The position numbers and the translations under genes are program-made. A DNA stretch of 23,514 nucleotides, from contig JADGCR010000010.1 in the NCBI GenBank assembly GCA_015228895.1, positions 1 through 23,514 on the forward strand, written 5' to 3'. This stretch comes from Magnetococcales bacterium. Its GTDB lineage: Bacteria; Pseudomonadota; Magnetococcia; Magnetococcales; Magnetaquicoccaceae. How positions within the stretch are numbered: the stretch's first letter is position 1; each line of letters begins with the position of its first letter. Of the stretch, positions 8,590 to 16,933 are shown one piece after another. The notes beneath the pieces are model-generated. The model saw only the letters and a list, made by a program, of their open reading frames with translations. It did no database searches and was not told the origin of the DNA.

Positions 8590-9843
8590 ATGTCTTTGCG
8601 TTTTGATCCGATTGAAGCGGTTCTGGAAGCGTTCCGCCAGGGGCGCATGGTGATTCTGGTGGACGACGAGGATCGCGAGAACGAAGGCGATTTCGTCATC
8701 CCGGCCCAGCATGCCACGGCGGAGGCGATCAATTTCATGGCCACGCATGGCCGGGGACTGATTTGTCTGACATTGAACAGGGAGCGTGTCGAGCAGTTGC
8801 AATTACCCCTGATGGTGACGGACAATAACGCCCAGTTCAAGACCGCGTTCACCGTTTCGGTGGAGGCCGCCACCGGCGTGACCACCGGCATTTCGGCCCA
8901 GGACCGGGCGCGCACGGTGGCCGTGGCCATCGCCGACCAGGCCACGCCGTGTGATCTGGTGCGGCCGGGACACATCTTCCCCCTGGTGGCCCGGGACGGC
9001 GGGGTGTTGGTGCGGGCGGGCCATACCGAGGCTTCGGTGGACCTGGCGCGGTTGGCCGGACTGAAACCGGCGGCGGTCATCTGCGAGATCCTGCGGGAGG
9101 ACGGGACCATGGCCAGGGTGCCGGATCTGATGGTCATGGCGCAGAAAATGGGCCTGAAAATCGCCACCATCGCCGACCTGATCTCGTTCCGCACCGAACA
9201 CGAGCATCTGGTGCATCGGGTGGTGGAGACGCGGATCCCGACGGATCTGGGAGGGGAGTGGCGTCTGGTGGTGTTCACCAACGATGTGGATGAATTCCAG
9301 CACGTGGCCCTGGTCATGGGCAAGGTGGACAGCGGCGAACCGGTGCTGGTGCGGGTCCACTCGGAGTGTCTGACCGGGGATCTGTTCGGCAGCCTGCGCT
9401 GCGATTGCGGCAGCCAACTCCATGCGGCCATGCGGCGCATCGGCGTGGAGGGAAGAGGGGTGCTCCTCTATCTGCGCCAGGAGGGGCGTGGTATCGGTCT
9501 GATCAACAAGATGCTTGCCTACAATCTCCAGGACAAGGGGCTGGATACCGTGGAGGCCAACCAGGAGTTGGGCTTTCCGCCGGATCTGCGCAACTATGGG
9601 ATTGGTGCCCAGATTCTCAAGGATCTGGGGGTGCAGCGTCTGCGCATCATGACCAATAACCCCAAGAAGATCATTGGCCTGGAAGGATATGGCATGGAAG
9701 TGGTGGAGCGGGTGCCCATCGAAATTCCGGCGCGTGCCAACAATGCCGCCTACCTTGAGGTCAAGCATCATAAAATGGGTCATCTCATGCAACAATTTGG
9801 CACCACACCCTGCAAGTCGGACAAGGAGTCCTGTGCAAAATGA
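8590..9843 (+). CDS. ribBA: DHBP synthase / GTP cyclohydrolase II fusion
   Basis: This fused enzyme feeds both branches of riboflavin synthesis: RibB makes 3,4-dihydroxy-2-butanone 4-phosphate from ribulose 5-phosphate and RibA opens GTP. The RibB domain spans about residues 1-202, with the metal/substrate motif [10 protein letters not shown] (residues 25-34) and [23 protein letters not shown]. The RibA domain follows from about 207 with [18 protein letters not shown]. Its zinc cysteines C260, C271 and C273 are all present, followed by RQEGRGIGL. Both domains keep their key residues, so both activities are likely. The gene starts 6 bases after the ribE stop, and its TGA overlaps the ribH start in ATGA. 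Confidence 0.96.
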   Translation: MSLRFDPIEAVLEAFRQGRMVILVDDEDRENEGDFVIPAQHATAEAINFMATHGRGLICLTLNRERVEQLQLPLMVTDNNAQFKTAFTVSVEAATGVTTGISAQDRARTVAVAIADQATPCDLVRPGHIFPLVARDGGVLVRAGHTEASVDLARLAGLKPAAVICEILREDGTMARVPDLMVMAQKMGLKIATIADLISFRTEHEHLVHRVVETRIPTDLGGEWRLVVFTNDVDEFQHVALVMGKVDSGEPVLVRVHSECLTGDLFGSLRCDCGSQLHAAMRRIGVEGRGVLLYLRQEGRGIGLINKMLAYNLQDKGLDTVEANQELGFPPDLRNYGIGAQILKDLGVQRLRIMTNNPKKIIGLEGYGMEVVERVPIEIPARANNAAYLEVKHHKMGHLMQQFGTTPCKSDKESCAK

Positions 9844-10316
9844 GCGAACTGAATGTATTGGAAGGACATCTGGATGCGACCGGGGGTCGGTTTGCCATCA
9901 TTGTCTCCCGTTTCAACAGTTTCATCACCGAGCGCCTGCTGGAAGGGGCGGTGGATTGCCTGGTGCGCAACGGGGCGGAAAAGAAAAATCTCACCATTCT
10001 GCGGGTGCCGGGGGCCTTCGAGATTCCCCTGGCCGCCCAGAAGGCGGCGCGCAGTGGTCGCTATACCGGTATTTTGTGTCTGGGAGCCGTGATCCGCGGC
10101 GCGACCCCCCACTTCGATTTTGTCGCCTCCGAGGTGAGCAAGGGGGTGGCGTCGGTCTCTTTGGAAAGCGGCATTCCCATCGGTTTCGGGGTGTTGACCA
10201 CGGATACGGTGGAACAGGCCATAGAGCGGGCCGGTTCCAAAGGGGGGAACAAGGGATGGGAAACAGCCCATACCGTGATTGAAATGATCGACCTGTTCAA
10301 GCGATTTGACCAATAA
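9840..10316 (+). CDS. ribH: 6,7-dimethyl-8-ribityllumazine synthase
   Basis: The enzyme condenses the pyrimidinedione with dihydroxybutanone phosphate, the penultimate step of riboflavin synthesis, and typically forms pentamers or 60-mer shells. The 158 residues include [25 protein letters not shown] and [15 protein letters not shown] with the catalytic histidine near H91, and the C-terminal [13 protein letters not shown]. The ATG at 9840 shares ATGA with the ribBA stop, a tight translational coupling. Order and spacing agree with a single rib operon. Confidence 0.96.
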   Translation: MSELNVLEGHLDATGGRFAIIVSRFNSFITERLLEGAVDCLVRNGAEKKNLTILRVPGAFEIPLAAQKAARSGRYTGILCLGAVIRGATPHFDFVASEVSKGVASVSLESGIPIGFGVLTTDTVEQAIERAGSKGGNKGWETAHTVIEMIDLFKRFDQ

Positions 10317-10341
10317 CCCTGGCTGGAAACCAAAAAGCGCC

Positions 10342-10848
10342 ATGAATCCTACACAACGACGCATCTCCCCCCGTTTTTCCCATCCTGTCCCGCCGGATTC
10401 CCGTGATCCGGGGTCCAGCCGCCACAAGGCGCGGGAGTTGACTTTGCTCGCCTTGTATCAATGCGACATCTCCGGGGATGGCATTCATCGCGCGGTGGGT
10501 CAATTGTGCGAAGACAACGCCGGGGGGCGGGCGGATCTGGACTATTTTCAGAAAGTGGCGGCCGGGGCCTGGAGCCGTCTGGAGGAGTTGGACGGTTGGA
10601 TCACCCTGGGGGCCAAGAACTGGTCTTTGGCGCGGATCTCCACCATCGACCGCAACATTCTGCGGCAGGGGATCTATGAACTGCTGGCCGAACCGGAATT
10701 GCCGATTCAGGTGGTGATCAACGAGGCCATCGAGCTTTCCAAACGGTACGGCGGGGATGGTTCCGGTTCGTTCGTCAATGGGGTGATGGATTGTGTGGCG
10801 AGTCAGATTCGGGGTCCTGAAGCCGTTCAGGGGGGAGGTGTGGCGTGA
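10342..10848 (+). CDS. nusB: Transcription antitermination factor NusB
   Basis: NusB binds boxA RNA with ribosomal protein S10 and supports antitermination of rRNA transcription. The all-helical core begins at SSRHKARELTLLALYQCDIS and ends with IELSKRYGGDGSGSFVNGVMDCVA, both typical of the family. I chose the ATG at 10342 (168 residues). It leaves about 25 non-conserved residues before the core. The frame is open to a TTG at 10306, which would overlap ribH and adds nothing conserved. ribH-nusB-thiL is a conserved neighbourhood. The stop TGA overlaps the thiL ATG by one base. Confidence 0.92.
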   Translation: MNPTQRRISPRFSHPVPPDSRDPGSSRHKARELTLLALYQCDISGDGIHRAVGQLCEDNAGGRADLDYFQKVAAGAWSRLEELDGWITLGAKNWSLARISTIDRNILRQGIYELLAEPELPIQVVINEAIELSKRYGGDGSGSFVNGVMDCVASQIRGPEAVQGGGVA

Positions 10849-11858
10849 TGAAGGAAGGGACGGAAACACTGGCTTCCCTGGGTGAGTTTCGGTTGATCCG
10901 AGATTTTTTCGCGCCCTTGCAAACGGGGGAAGCTCCCGGCGTGGTGTTGGGAATCGGCGACGATGGCGCGGTGCTGACGGTGCCGCGCACCCAACAAATG
11001 GTGACCACGGTGGATTCACTGGTGGAAGGGATTCACTTCGACGCCGCGTCGGATCCTTTTCTGTTGGGTCAGAAGGCGTTGCTGGTGAATTTGTCGGATA
11101 TCGCCGCCATGGGTGGCAAGCCGTGCTGGTATTTTTTGTCCCTGGCGCTGCCGCCGGAGACCCGTATCGCCTGGATCGCCGAGTTTGTCCGGGGTCTGCG
11201 GGAGGCCGGAGAGCGCCATGGCGTGACGGTGGTGGGGGGCAACACCACGGGGAGCCGGGGGGGCATCGGCATCCATGTGACCCTGTGCGGCCTGGTGAGT
11301 CAGGATCGTGCCTTGACCCGCTCCGGGTCGATTCCCGGTGACCGGATCCTGGTCTCCGGGACCATCGGCGACGCCGCGTTGGCCCTGGCCGTGCGCCAGG
11401 GTCGTCTCACGCTGCCGGAGGGCCCGGATCTGGCGTATCTCACTGATCGGCTGGATCGCCCCGAACCCCGTCTGGCCCTGGGTCTGGGCTTTTCGGATGC
11501 CGCGGCGGTGCATGCCCTGATCGATGTTTCCGATGGCCTGGTGGCGGATCTGGGACATCTGTGTGCCGCCGCCGGGGTGGGTGCGACCATTCAGGCGGAG
11601 AACATTCCCTTCTCCCCCGTGGCCCGGCGTCTGTTGGAGCGTGATCCTGGTTTGTTTGCCGCCATGGTCACCGGAGGGGAGGATTACGAACTGTTATGCA
11701 CCGCGCCGGCGGGCGCGTTGGACCTCCTGGCCGCCCTGGCCAGGGATGCGGGGGTGACCCTCACCGAGATTGGCGTGATGACCGAAGCCACGGAGATCGA
11801 AGTGACCCGGGCGGGCAAGACGCTCGTTTTTGAACGGGGGGGATGGAGCCATTTCTAG
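10848..11858 (+). CDS. thiL: Thiamine-monophosphate kinase
   Basis: ThiL phosphorylates thiamine monophosphate to the active cofactor thiamine diphosphate. The product (336 residues) follows the PurM-like fold, with GIGDDGAVL and TTVDSLVEGIHF, VNLSDIAAMGGKP with the metal-binding aspartate, VVGGNTTGS, LIDVSDGLVADLGHL and VTGGEDYELL. Length and motif order are standard. I chose the ATG at 10848, in TGATG with the nusB stop, with GGAGG at 10834-10838 nine bases upstream. A GTG at 10845 in the same frame is equally placed and would add one residue. It is the last gene of the plus-strand housekeeping run. Confidence 0.95.
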   Translation: MKEGTETLASLGEFRLIRDFFAPLQTGEAPGVVLGIGDDGAVLTVPRTQQMVTTVDSLVEGIHFDAASDPFLLGQKALLVNLSDIAAMGGKPCWYFLSLALPPETRIAWIAEFVRGLREAGERHGVTVVGGNTTGSRGGIGIHVTLCGLVSQDRALTRSGSIPGDRILVSGTIGDAALALAVRQGRLTLPEGPDLAYLTDRLDRPEPRLALGLGFSDAAAVHALIDVSDGLVADLGHLCAAAGVGATIQAENIPFSPVARRLLERDPGLFAAMVTGGEDYELLCTAPAGALDLLAALARDAGVTLTEIGVMTEATEIEVTRAGKTLVFERGGWSHF

Positions 11859-11880
11859 CTGACATCGGCATAATCCATTG

Positions 11881-11932
11881 GGGGGTCCAGGGGGAATTCA
11901 TTCCCCCTTGTGGGGTCCAGGGGCAAAGCCCC
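11881..11932. repeat. Two copies of GGGGTCCAGGGG, each opening a hairpin
   Basis: GGGGTCCAGGGG occurs at 11882-11893 and again at 11912-11923. Copy 1 runs into the hairpin GGGGGAA-TTCA-TTCCCCC (11890-11907). Copy 2 runs into GGGGC-AAA-GCCCC (11920-11932). There is no T-run after either, so this looks more like a REP-type intergenic repeat than a simple terminator. It lies 23 bases after the thiL stop and may also end or stabilise that transcript. Similar GGGGTCCAGGGG elements are known to me from alphaproteobacterial and magnetotactic genomes, recalled and not checked. Confidence 0.6.
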
Positions 11933-12042
11933 GGTGCTGCGCTTGGCACGCGCTGATCATCGCGCCATGACTGGCATGCCCATGAATATCAAGCCTGTCG
12001 TACATCTTCTTGTCGAATTGACGATTGATGAGGATATGCCCC
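11933..12042. other. Unassigned part of the thiL-dnaK intergenic region
   Basis: About 110 bases between the hairpin repeats and the MNT-like remnant. Short open frames exist on both strands, but none has a ribosome-binding site together with recognisable sequence. It may be the eroded end of whatever gene preceded the MNT-like one. Confidence 0.4.
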
Positions 12043-12187
12043 ATGACCATGACGGACGCCGACCTGGCCGTCATGGTGCGCAGCATCGTTGCCGCCGTAC
12101 AACCGGAGCAGGTTCATTCTGTTTGGACCGGCAGGGACTCGTCGAGCAAGTGACCACTCTGCTGATGAAGGTCACCGGCATCGTTGA
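12043..12187 (+). pseudogene. Frameshifted MNT-type nucleotidyltransferase remnant
   Basis: An ATG at 12043 with GAGGA 8 bases upstream opens MTMTDADLAVMVRSIVAAVQPEQV, the usual N-terminal helix of small MNT-domain nucleotidyltransferases. Just after this (around 12112-12115) an extra T breaks the frame. Removing one T gives EQVILFGPAGTRRASDHSAD, which parallels the ILFGSRARG...SD.D active-site loop of the family. The unshifted frame stops at 12151 and the shifted frame at 12185. The GS of the motif reads GP, and the sequence ends soon after, so the gene is dead. Members usually pair with HEPN proteins, but no HEPN gene is visible here. The call rests on a short motif. Confidence 0.5.
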
Positions 12188-12206
12188 ACGAGGTGCGCCA
12201 GGTGCG

Positions 12207-12244
12207 CCATGACCATCACTGACGCCGATCTGAGCGCCATGGTG
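12207..12244 (+). repeat. Second copy of the MNT-like gene start
   Basis: These 38 bases match 12041-12078 at 32 of 38 positions and would encode MTITDADLSAMV from an ATG at 12209, against MTMTDADLAVMV in the first copy. The similarity stops after the twelfth codon and the sequence runs into the hairpin at 12257. It is either a relic of a tandem duplicate or a rearrangement breakpoint. Confidence 0.55.
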
Positions 12245-12256
12245 CCTGAATGGCAA

Positions 12257-12288
12257 CAGGGCTTTGGACAACAACGTCCAAAGCCCTG
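12257..12288 (-). terminator. Perfect 13-bp hairpin downstream of the dnaK-like gene
   Basis: CAGGGCTTTGGAC (12257-12269) pairs perfectly with GTCCAAAGCCCTG (12276-12288) around the six-base loop AACAAC. It lies 35 bases past the stop of the minus-strand DnaK gene. No T-run follows on either strand, so it is at best a non-canonical terminator or an RNA-stabilising stem. A second inverted repeat, TGGCCAGT (12302-12309) with ACTGGCCA (12326-12333), flanks the stop codon. Confidence 0.5.
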
Positions 12289-12322
12289 CATCGTCATTGC
12301 GTGGCCAGTGCTCTTTGGGCGC

Positions 12323-14734
12323 TCAACTGGCCAACGCCATCCACTCCTCTTCTTCCTCTTCGGCGGTTTGCGCCGTGGGCAGCGTGGTGGGTGAACGCTG
12401 GGCCATGGCCTCCGCCATCTCCTGCATGTTGACCACCTCGGCCTCCGTGGTGGCCTCATGGAGGGGAGAGGTGGCGAAACTGGCGATGATCCGCAGATCC
12501 TCGGCCGCCTGCTCCTCCTCGGAGAGAACCGGACGACGGGCGAAAATCAGCTCCTCCTCGGCCTCCATCTCCGGGTCCATGTCAAAGAAGTTGTCCGCTT
12601 CCATGTCGGTGATGGCGGCAAAATCCATCGCTTCCAGCTCCAGTTCATCCCGGAACGCGTCAAAGAGCGGCTCGTCGTCCCGGGCCTGGATGTCCACCAC
12701 ATTGGCATAGGCAAAATCCTGGCTTTCCGGCTTCTCCACGGGGGCGGGTTGGGGGACCGCCTGGGAGACCATCTCCATCTCCGTCTCCGTCTCCATCTCC
12801 GTCTCCATCTCCGTCTCCATCTCCGTCTCCGTCTCCGTCTCCATCTCCGTCTCGTCCGCCATCATGGCCGCGACCTCTTCCGTGTTGGCGGCAACGGGCT
12901 CCTCTTCGAGCGGGAGCGGGGCGGGAGCGGGGACGAAGTCGGCCGTCGGCATGGCCAGGGCCATGAGACCTGTCAGGATTTTGGCCAATTCCGAGATCTC
13001 GTTCAGATTGGTGCCGTCATCCACCGCCCGTTGCAGCCGCAAACCACCCGCGACCAACTGTTGTTGCAATCCACCATCCAGACTCTTTTCGTTGGCCGAA
13101 AGGAAGGACTTCACCCGGTGCAGGGTGCCATCCGCCTGGTTGATCACCTGCATCATCCTCTGCTGACGGGCATCCTCCTCCGCGTGCTTTTCCGCGTCGC
13201 GGATCATTTTCTGAATCTCGTGCTCCTCCAGGCCGCCCGATACCTTGACGCTGATGGACTGCTCCCGTCCGGTCGCCTTGTCGATGGCCGATGCTTTCAC
13301 CATGCCGTCGGCGTCCACGACGAACGAAACCTCGATCCTGGGCGCCCCCCGGGGTGCCGGAGGAATCCCGTCCAGGGTGAACTCACCCAGAAAATGATTG
13401 GCGCCGAAAATCCCCCGTTCACCCTGGGCCACCCGCACCGTGGCGAACTTCTGATTGTCCATGACCGTGGAAAAGGTCTTGGTGAACAAACAGGGAATGG
13501 TCTCGTTCTTGGGAATCAGAATGTTGAAAATGCCACCCTTGGTCTCGATGCCCAACGACAGAGGCGTGACATCCAGCAACAGCACATCCCGGATTTCACC
13601 ACCCAACACCCCACCCTGAATCGCGGCGCCCATGGCCACGATTTCATCCGGATTGACCCCCATGCGGGGTTCCTTGCCAAAAAATTCCGCCACGGTTTGC
13701 CGGATCCTGGGCATGCGGGTCATGCCCCCCGCCAGAATCACCTCGTCGATCTGCTCCACGCCAATTCCCGCGTCCTGCAACGCGGCGGCGCAGGGCAGGA
13801 TGGTGCGCTCGATCAATCCGGCCACCAGTTCTTCCAGCTTGGCACGGGTGAGGGTGTGGCGGAGATTCTTGGGACCGCTGGCGTCAAAGCAGAGAAACGG
13901 CAGATTGATCTCCGTGCGCAGACTGGAGGAGAGCTCGATCCGCGCCGTCTCGGCGGCTTCCTTGATCCGTTGCAGAGCCTCCTTGTCCAGTCGGGGGTCG
14001 ATGCCATGGATCTTCTTGAAGTCGTCCGCCAGATGGTTGATGACACATTGATCGAAATCCTCCCCCCCCAGAAAGGTGTCCCCATTGGTGGCCTTGACCT
14101 GAAAGACACCTTCCCCGATCTCCAGGATGGAGATGTCGAAAGTCCCTCCTCCCAAGTCGTACACGGCGATGGTCTTGCCCTCTTCCTTGTCCAGACCATA
14201 GGCCAGAGCCGCCGCGGTGGGTTCGTTGATGATGCGCAGCACATTCAATCCGGCGATGCGGCCCGCGTCCCGGGTGGCCTGGCGCTGGGACTCGGTAAAA
14301 TAGGCGGGCACGGTGATCACCGCATCCTTGACCGTCTCGCCCAGGTTCTCTTCCGCGATCTTTTTCATTTTTTGCAAAACAATGGCCGAAACTTCCGCCG
14401 GAGCCATCTTCTTGCCCCACACCTCCACCCCCGCGTCGCCGTTTTCCAACTCCACGATCCGGTAGGCGACCTGCTTTTTCTCCCGTTGAATGACCGGGTC
14501 ATGGAAGCGGCGTCCCATGAGACGCTTGATGGCGAACAGGGTGTTTTCCGGATTGACCACCATCTGCCGTTTCGCGGTCTGGCCAACGCGGCGCTCTCCG
14601 TCGGCCGCGTAGGCCACCATGGAGGGTGTGGTGCGACCCCCTTCCGTGTTTTCGAGGACGATGGCCTCACCGCTCTCCAGAACGGAGACGCAGGAGTTGG
14701 TGGTGCCCAGGTCGATACCGATAATTTTGCTCAT
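12323..14734 (-). CDS. DnaK (Hsp70) paralogue with long acidic C-terminal extension
   Basis: The first roughly 600 of 803 residues are a complete Hsp70. The ATPase domain opens with [19 protein letters not shown] and has [46 protein letters not shown] and [12 protein letters not shown]. The substrate-binding domain follows with [16 protein letters not shown] and a helical lid. A normal DnaK is about 640 residues and ends in a short acidic tail. Here about 200 extra, strongly acidic residues follow, including 14 Glu-Thr/Glu-Met dipeptides at residues 627-654, and the end is [12 protein letters not shown]. No grpE or dnaJ is adjacent, so this is probably a second, specialised Hsp70 rather than the main one. 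AAGGA precedes the ATG. The client is unknown. Confidence 0.93.
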   Translation of the reverse strand: MSKIIGIDLGTTNSCVSVLESGEAIVLENTEGGRTTPSMVAYAADGERRVGQTAKRQMVVNPENTLFAIKRLMGRRFHDPVIQREKKQVAYRIVELENGDAGVEVWGKKMAPAEVSAIVLQKMKKIAEENLGETVKDAVITVPAYFTESQRQATRDAGRIAGLNVLRIINEPTAAALAYGLDKEEGKTIAVYDLGGGTFDISILEIGEGVFQVKATNGDTFLGGEDFDQCVINHLADDFKKIHGIDPRLDKEALQRIKEAAETARIELSSSLRTEINLPFLCFDASGPKNLRHTLTRAKLEELVAGLIERTILPCAAALQDAGIGVEQIDEVILAGGMTRMPRIRQTVAEFFGKEPRMGVNPDEIVAMGAAIQGGVLGGEIRDVLLLDVTPLSLGIETKGGIFNILIPKNETIPCLFTKTFSTVMDNQKFATVRVAQGERGIFGANHFLGEFTLDGIPPAPRGAPRIEVSFVVDADGMVKASAIDKATGREQSISVKVSGGLEEHEIQKMIRDAEKHAEEDARQQRMMQVINQADGTLHRVKSFLSANEKSLDGGLQQQLVAGGLRLQRAVDDGTNLNEISELAKILTGLMALAMPTADFVPAPAPLPLEEEPVAANTEEVAAMMADETEMETETETEMETEMETEMETETEMEMVSQAVPQPAPVEKPESQDFAYANVVDIQARDDEPLFDAFRDELELEAMDFAAITDMEADNFFDMDPEMEAEEELIFARRPVLSEEEQAAEDLRIIASFATSPLHEATTEAEVVNMQEMAEAMAQRSPTTLPTAQTAEEEEEEWMALAS
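12771..12854 (-). repeat. 14-unit hexanucleotide repeat inside the dnaK-like gene
   Basis: On the plus strand the unit is RTCTCC (R = A or G). There are thirteen perfect units and a last unit ending in G. Read on the coding strand it is GAG AYG, giving alternating Glu-Met and Glu-Thr. Unit number can change without shifting the frame, so this is a candidate length-polymorphic protein region rather than an on/off switch. Confidence 0.9.
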
Positions 14735-14814
14735 GATGTTTGTCCTTGTCTTTCCGGTTGCGATTTGGATAAAGAAAAAAAATCAATCTGGCTCAAAGGG
14801 GAATCCTCTGGCCA

Positions 14815-14842
14815 ATGTTAATCACGTTATGGAAAGTTGCAA
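14815..14842 (-). promoter_or_regulatory. Possible sigma-70 promoter of the dnaK-like gene
   Basis: On the minus strand TTGCAA (14837-14842) and TAACAT (14815-14820) are separated by 16 bases, about 80 bases before the ATG. The match is moderate. I did not find a heat-shock-type CCCCAT element at suitable spacing. Confidence 0.3.
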
Positions 14843-14907
14843 TAACCGTACCATAACATTTTTTTAATGTTTTCTGTGAGTTGCGTGGGTATGTCAAAGA
14901 TGCGATA

Positions 14908-16875
14908 CTATTTGCTGTCCATGTGAATGGCGCTGTTGCGCGCGCCGTTCTGAATCCGACGCCAATGGAAAAGCGCGCAGGGATCGGGGGGATGGGTTTG
15001 GGCCAGTTGTTGAAAAAGGGGAACGGCCGTTTCGGGGCGGTCCGCTTCGAGCAAAGCGTAGGCCGTCCGGTAGGATTGCATCCGCAAGGAGTGGTGCTGT
15101 TCGGGTGTCAGAGGCTCGTAGACGGTGATGGGGCGGGATTTGCCTTTCAAAACGACCGCCGCGACCGGGCGCGCATGCAAATGCGGACACCGCTTGACCG
15201 TCTCCTCGGAGACGCAGACCCGGCTGCCGATGAATTTGTTGAACCCCTCCAGGCGCGCGGCGGTGTTGACCGCGTCTCCCAGCGAGGTGTACTGGAAGCG
15301 CTCTTCCGAACCCATGTTGCCGATGGCGGCGTAGCCGGTGTGCACGCCGACGCGGGTGCTGCCGAAGGGGATCCCCTGTTGATTCCATTGGCGTTGAAAG
15401 GCCTCGGCGAAGGCGTCCAGTTCCAGGGCGCAGGCCATGGCCCGGCAGGGGTGGTCCTCCTGTCGGGCCGGGGCGCCGAACAGGGCGAACACCGCGTCCC
15501 CGATGAAGTTGATCACCGTCCCCTCGTGGCGCAAAATCACCTGACACAAGCCGTTCAGGTAGCGGTTCAGCAGGTGGGTCAACTCGGTGGCGTCCATCTC
15601 CTCGGACAGAGTGGTGAAATCCGCCACGTCGGTGAACAAAAAGGTCATCTCCCGTCGCTCCCCCCCCAGACGGAGGGCGTCCCGGTTGTTGAGGAGCTGC
15701 TCCACCACGGCGGGGGCCAGATAGCGGCTGAAGGCGTTCCTGATGAATTTTCGCTGCTCCCGCTCCCCCCGCCCCAGATGGAGGTCGCTGGCCAGCAGGG
15801 AGACAATAAAGGCCAGGGTGGGAGCGAGGAGGGGGATCAGGGGACCACCGAAATGAAACAGATAGAAACTGCCCAGCCAATAGAGCAGGGTGGCTGCCAG
15901 GGCCAGCAGCAGCCGGGTCGCGAAGCCCAGCGGCGACGCGGCCAGCAGCAGACCCGACCCGGCGGCCCCCAGATGCAGGGCGGCCTGGCTGGTGGAACCC
16001 GGATTCGGGGCGGGATGTCCACCCATGATCTGGGCCAGGGCGTGGGCGTGAATGACCACACCGGCGGTCCCGAAATGGTTGAGACCCCTGGCCAGGTGGG
16101 AGATGGTGGAAAACGGCGTGCGGTGGCGGTCGGTGAGGGAGAGGTCCGCGCCGATGAGCGCGATTTTCCCCGCAAACCAGGCCGGGGGCAATATGGGAAC
16201 CAGATGGGCGGGAATGACGGCAAAAGGTTCGGTGTCCACATCGGGCCGGCCTTTCCAGACCATGGTGATCCATCCTGTCGGCGGTTCGACCCCAAGGCGG
16301 GAGGCCAACAGGCCCGCGATGCCCGGCATGAACCCTTGACCGGCGACCTTCTCGCCGGGAAAGATCAGGCGCACCGTGTTGTCGAAGGGGTCCTTGACCA
16401 GATTGGCCAGTCCCCGCTGCTTTGCGGGGACAAACTGGTTCTGGAAGTCGGCCTGTTTCGGGGTCAGGTAGTTTTTGCCATGGACGTAACTGACCACGGT
16501 GGGGATGCGTAAGCGTTGCAACGTGGACCGCAAGGCCGCGTCCTTTTCCGGTTCCGTGGGCTGATCCAGGAGAATGTCCAGCAGCAGCGCCCTGGCCCCT
16601 TTGTTTTCCAGGGTCAGCAGGAGATCGCTGAGGAATTGCCGGTCGATGGGGGCGCGGTAGGGGAACTGTTCCAGGGTCTCCTCGTTGATGGCGACCACGA
16701 TGATCTCAGGGTGCTGGGGTTCGGGTGGGGGGGTGGCCAGACGCAGGTCGCCGGTCCACTGTTCGATCATGCGCAAAACGGCCACGTGCCGCACGCTGCC
16801 CCATCCCAGCAGGGCGGAGACGAGCACGACGATGGCCAGAACGGCGGCACCCCGCAGACCCCCAGGGTTGCGCAT
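14908..16875 (-). CDS. CHASE2-domain class III nucleotide cyclase, membrane-bound
   Basis: This is a sensor that should make cyclic nucleotide in response to a periplasmic signal. A membrane segment (about residues 9-28) is followed by a periplasmic CHASE2 domain (about 35-300; HPEIIVVAINEETLEQFPYR, ALLLDILL, IGADLSLTDRHRTPF). Three further membrane segments lie at about 315-390. The cyclase domain has FTDVADFTTLSEEMD with metal aspartate D416, NFIGDAVFALFGAP with D460, and YTSLGDAVNTAARLEG with T530, N537 and R541. The usual substrate-specifying lysine three residues before the G of IGD is an asparagine (N456). GGAG lies 8 bases before the ATG. The exported-protein gene 16934-17689 lies directly upstream on the same strand and is probably cotranscribed. 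Confidence 0.92.
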   Translation of the reverse strand: MRNPGGLRGAAVLAIVVLVSALLGWGSVRHVAVLRMIEQWTGDLRLATPPPEPQHPEIIVVAINEETLEQFPYRAPIDRQFLSDLLLTLENKGARALLLDILLDQPTEPEKDAALRSTLQRLRIPTVVSYVHGKNYLTPKQADFQNQFVPAKQRGLANLVKDPFDNTVRLIFPGEKVAGQGFMPGIAGLLASRLGVEPPTGWITMVWKGRPDVDTEPFAVIPAHLVPILPPAWFAGKIALIGADLSLTDRHRTPFSTISHLARGLNHFGTAGVVIHAHALAQIMGGHPAPNPGSTSQAALHLGAAGSGLLLAASPLGFATRLLLALAATLLYWLGSFYLFHFGGPLIPLLAPTLAFIVSLLASDLHLGRGEREQRKFIRNAFSRYLAPAVVEQLLNNRDALRLGGERREMTFLFTDVADFTTLSEEMDATELTHLLNRYLNGLCQVILRHEGTVINFIGDAVFALFGAPARQEDHPCRAMACALELDAFAEAFQRQWNQQGIPFGSTRVGVHTGYAAIGNMGSEERFQYTSLGDAVNTAARLEGFNKFIGSRVCVSEETVKRCPHLHARPVAAVVLKGKSRPITVYEPLTPEQHHSLRMQSYRTAYALLEADRPETAVPLFQQLAQTHPPDPCALFHWRRIQNGARNSAIHMDSK

Positions 16876-16933
16876 GCATCAGGCTCCGGTTCCTGGTGAA
16901 ACCCGTGAAGGGTGGGTCGTCACGGGTGGCGGA

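Noticed and set aside
12771..12854. CRISPR-like array
   Set aside because: The units are 6 bases with no spacers and lie in frame inside a coding sequence, so it is a coding microsatellite.
12458..14821. A 787-codon plus-strand open frame antisense to the dnaK-like gene
   Set aside because: It is the mirror of a high-GC Hsp70 gene with clear conserved motifs on the other strand; its translation is His/Leu/Gly/Arg-rich with no family features.
15285..15300. Loss of the second substrate-selecting residue (Asp to Gln) in the cyclase
   Set aside because: Aligning YTSLGDAVN with the family places the selecting position at T530, the normal residue in class IIIb enzymes; the Gln is one position outside it.
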